NCBI GenBank assembly: GCA_963580455.1
Contig: OY756967.1
Coordinates: forward strand, 22,428,022 to 22,492,021
DNA: 64,000 bases
Direction of reading: 5' to 3'
DNA from: Euonymus europaeus
Lineage: Eukaryota; Streptophyta; Magnoliopsida; Celastrales; Celastraceae
Part shown: one piece after another, positions 60,731 to 64,000 of the stretch
Layout: every line of letters begins with the position of its first letter
How positions within the stretch are numbered: position 1 is the stretch's first letter
Made by a program: the position numbers and the translations under genes
The notes under the pieces: generated by a model
What the model was told of the DNA's origin: nothing
The model's database searches: none
The model's input: the letters and a program-made list of their open reading frames with translations, nothing else

Positions 60731-62242
60731 ATGGGGAGGGCTCCCTGTTGTGATAAGGCAAATGTGAAGAAGGGGCCTTGGTCTCCAGAGGAAGATTTGA
60801 AGCTTAAAGACTACATAGAGAAGAATGGGACTGGAGGCAATTGGATTGCTTTTCCTCAAAAAGCAGGTAATTATTTATATACATCAGCTTCTATATATAT
60901 ACTATTGATTTATTTGTTGATTCTTCAAAATAAATGGGTTTTGTTTTCTGGGTTGGTGGTCTCAGGCCTGAAGAGATGTGGGAAGAGCTGCAGACTAAGA
61001 TGGTTAAACTATTTGAGGCCCAACATTAAACATGGAGAGTTCTCTGATGAGGAAGATAGGATAATCTGCACCTTGTTTGCTACCATTGGAAGCAGGTACA
61101 AACAATATTATTACCATTAAGGACTTAAGGATCTATTTTTCTGTTTTGTTAGACCTACCATCTCAACTAGGTTTCCTTACATATACCAACTGATTTGATG
61201 GTGTATTATGTATGAAATCTACCCAAGAAGGGTAATATATGCAGAATAAGAGGATCAAGAAAGAAGGAACTTTTTTGCGTTTTCATTTTTTTTTGCCATT
61301 TTGATTTGTGTCTGAAAATCAAGAATCTGCCTTTTTTGGATAAATTCTTGTGCATGCGTTGCCAATTAAGTTTAGATCCAACACACATAAACCCAGTTAA
61401 TTACTACAGTTGTATTGTGCGCTAAGAGAAAGCTTAGTTTGTTATATTATTGATCATGTTGTGATGTTTTCAGATGGTCAGTAATAGCAGCTCAACTACC
61501 TGGAAGGACTGACAATGATATCAAGAACTACTGGAACACCAAGCTTAAGAAGAAACTCTTGTCCATGGTTCCTCCTCCTACTCCTTCAACCCACCACAAG
61601 ATTAAACCACTCACCGGTGCATCTCATTATCACACCTCATCATCACTTGCTCCATTATATAAAGATTGTACTTCATTCATTAATTACAGTGCTTCTACCC
61701 CATCCAGTTCTATCTCATCAGATCTTTGGTACCCAATTACTAGCTCTTCTTATTCTTCTTCACTACTTCAATTTCAAGATCGTGGATCAATGATGAGTAG
61801 ATATTGTTATCCAAGCAGCAGGAGGGAGAATATGCTAATGTTTGGAACTAGTGGAGCACGTTGCAGTTCCTCTGAAAGTAGTTATAATGGAACCAAAGAG
61901 ATCAAACAAGAAGACTTGGCTACTTTGCAATCATGGTATAACGATATGTCATCGCCAACTGTGTTTGAAGAGAACAACAAGTTCATGCTCATGACTTGTA
62001 CTGACAACAACAACAACAATGGATCAGTTCAAAATGTGAACCAGCAGTACTGGACAGACAAGGCAATTAATGGGTTTTATGGAGAGAACGCTACTCCAGT
62101 AGAAGAATGTGGTGTTGAAGATGCTAAGCAACGACTGTTTAGCAGTTCTTGTACTAGTAACGTTAATAACAGCAGCTTCAACTTCATTGAAGAAAACAAG
62201 ACAGTAGTAGAGAAGACCATGTACTGTAATTATTACTACTGA
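60731..62242 (+). CDS. RAX1: R2R3-MYB transcription factor, RAX (MYB37/38/84) subgroup 14
   Basis: Exons 60731-60866, 60966-61095 and 61474-62242 join to 1035 nt, 344 aa, with the two intron positions usual for R2R3-MYBs. The R2 repeat spans about residues 14-66 ([35 protein letters not shown]). The R3 repeat spans about 67-117 ([40 protein letters not shown]). [19 protein letters not shown] is the subgroup 14 form of R2, as in the REGULATOR OF AXILLARY MERISTEMS genes, which act in axillary bud formation. The C-terminus is Ser/Asn-rich with a poly-Asn run (CAA/AAC repeats near 62009). Which RAX paralogue it is cannot be settled from sequence alone; the neighbours favour the MYB37 position. 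Confidence 0.92.
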
Positions 62243-64000
62243 CTGATTCACTCAGAAGGAAAGATTTGATGGGAGGGGGGGGAATGGTGAGATGTTTGTT
62301 GAAGATATTCAGATCAGATCAGACTGAAGGGTTTATGGATTTTTGTGCTTTCTGAGGAGATTTAATTATGAAGGGCAAAAAAAAACATTTCGTCTCTTGT
62401 CCTTGTTCTTCTTCTTTGTTTTGACAGTACATGGTAAAAGCTTTTGTTTCTTATTTTTCGCGCATTTAGGTTTCTGTACGGGTAATCCCCCCCCAATCAG
62501 GGTTAATGTTTATGAAAACTAGAGAAGAACAGACTTCCTCCTCTTCGTTCAGTAACGACAATCTGATGTCATGAATTTAATTTAAACAATTATCTGTTGG
62601 TGTTTTTTTATTTATTATTATTTACTCCTATTTCATGTCGAGGGCTTACAATAAATATTAATAACAGTAATGATTTCAGAGCCTCGATAGTTTTGGGTCG
62701 TCATCACTAGAAAGACAACTCTACCCCAAATGAGCCCTTTGTTGTAAGGAAAAAATAGGGGTAATTTGGGTATTAAACGAGGATTGGTGGTACAATATTG
62801 CGTAACCCAAGAATCTTTTACGTGAACTGGGTCAGATTGAAGATGGAGAACTGTCTACAATAATTAATCATAAAATAACAAAAGTGATCGATGACGCTGG
62901 GAAATTTTGTAGCTTTGTTGTGAAGGCATATATAAAGCTTTTTAAAAAACAATCATAATCCAGAATCTCAGTGGTAGAGTTGTTTATTTATTTTTTTACC
63001 TATAATCCAGAATTTCAGTCTTGCTGGCCAAAAATAATAATTAATTTTTATTTTTTTATTAAAGAAAAGGGATGAAATTCGATGTCACGATTCCAGAATA
63101 CATACGATTCAATTTATCAATTGACCTACTTGATATTCGCAATAACATATTAAATTTAATATTAGTATAGGCCATCTATATTTCTTGGTGTATTGTCATC
63201 ACGATAGACAATCATATACTATTTAATTTAGATATCTATACCATACACACTAATTAGTAAGTAGAGAACGTAGCCGTTTTGAATATTATCCACTGCACTG
63301 GCTGGCATTTTTTAAGCATCAAGAAGCTATTAGCTCCCTCCCTCTCTCTCTCTCTTTCTCTCTCTCTGTGTGGCAAGAACGAGTATTTTGGTTGGTGTAG
63401 TGCCACTGGCTCCTCTTGGGTTTTGGGATAAGAAATGAGAAGTGAAAGTCAAAATTAGATATGTAAATAAGTTGGACAAAAATCACTCTCTTCATAAGTG
63501 ATAAGTCTCCATTGCATTAGCAGATACCCATTTTAACTCTACCGACATATGCGTGGACTAATCAAGCCAAGGCTCCCAGGGCTCTTCCAATATTTAAATT
63601 TACGTTTTTTTTATTGAAAAACCACCACTTTAACGTGTCATTCAGACAGCTGAGCCGGATCTAAAACGGAGTTTGACTGTCATAGCTCGCACAGTAATGA
63701 CAGACACTCAAAATCGTGAGGGTACGTAAATGAGAATCTTACATCGAGGAGCCCAAGTTCACTTTGAAGTAAATCTCAAACAATTAAATCATAGTTTGAT
63801 ATCGAACCTCCAATCTCAAACCAACCTACCCTATACGCCTTAAGCACATTATTGGTTTTGCAGGACCAAACTATACAATTAAAAGACATTAAACATAAAA
63901 AAAATTCAAGGAATCCCAACTTCAACCACAGGATCTGTGTCAGAACACACATCCAGCCTTACTGTGTAGTAGCAGTCGGGACAAATTTTTCTAACATTAA
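62243..64000. other. Sequence downstream of the MYB gene to the window end
   Basis: The 3' UTR of the MYB gene, then AT-rich intergenic DNA with a CT repeat at about 63340-63367. No gene seen. Confidence 0.45.

Noticed and set aside
1..64000. tRNA, rRNA, CRISPR and known microRNA precursors
   Set aside because: Scanned by eye for B-box motifs, spaced direct repeats and several conserved plant miRNA sequences; nothing convincing. tRNAscan-SE and a miRNA folding search would be decisive.

Overview
This is plant nuclear DNA, probably from a core eudicot and most likely a rosid. The genes are split by short GT-AG introns in AT-rich intergenic DNA, nearly every product has a close Arabidopsis relative, and the transposable elements are plant Copia and Gypsy types. 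No rRNA, tRNA, CRISPR or bacterial features were seen.

Layout, left to right. 0.2-1.3 kb (-): a broken FIT-like (bHLH29) gene. 3.7-5.7 kb (+): a CHY/CTCHY/RING E3 ubiquitin ligase in 12 exons. 7.0-8.8 kb (-): a SOSEKI polarity protein. 9.4-18.0 kb (-): a Copia LTR retrotransposon with near-identical 924-bp LTRs. Its interior is deleted, frameshifted and stop-containing, and a 2267-bp solo LTR has inserted into its RT/RNase H region. 20.2-21.2 kb (-): a DUF1635 protein. 21.2-27.3 kb: AT-rich and gene-poor. 27.3-29.1 kb (-): shugoshin. 30.3-32.0 kb (-): an NFD4-like nodulin/MFS transporter. 37.1-38.8 kb (+): a FRA8/IRX7-type GT47 glycosyltransferase. 40.8-41.9 kb (-): an XTH31/32-type xyloglucan enzyme. 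45.4-48.0 kb (+): a decayed VPS24 (ESCRT-III) copy. 49.3-51.7 kb (+): a serine carboxypeptidase-like protein. 52.6-53.2 kb (-): a small zinc-finger/OB-fold protein, divergent from a METTL21-like methyltransferase at 53.8-56.4 kb (+). 60.7-62.2 kb (+): a RAX-type R2R3-MYB.

The gene order is informative. From memory of the Arabidopsis genome, FRA8, an NFD4-like MFS gene, a DUF1635 gene, SOK3 and FIT lie together at At2g28110-At2g28160. CHYR1, DUF1635, F8H, VPS24.1, SCPL47 and MYB37/RAX1 lie at At5g22920-At5g23000. XTH32 and MYB38/RAX2 are near At2g36870-At2g36890. This window appears to hold the unfragmented ancestral order that Arabidopsis later split between duplicated segments.

No new enzymatic system is evident. 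The most unusual structures are regulatory or retroelement-related. The nested solo LTR carries 18 W-box cores in about 195 bp beside a repeat array built on a palindromic TCP-binding motif. The Copia element lacks a recognisable tRNA primer-binding site and instead has 13 nt next to its LTR that are complementary to its own leader. Two conserved single-gene families (FIT, VPS24) are present here only as broken copies. All exon boundaries were inferred by eye from splice signals and family similarity.
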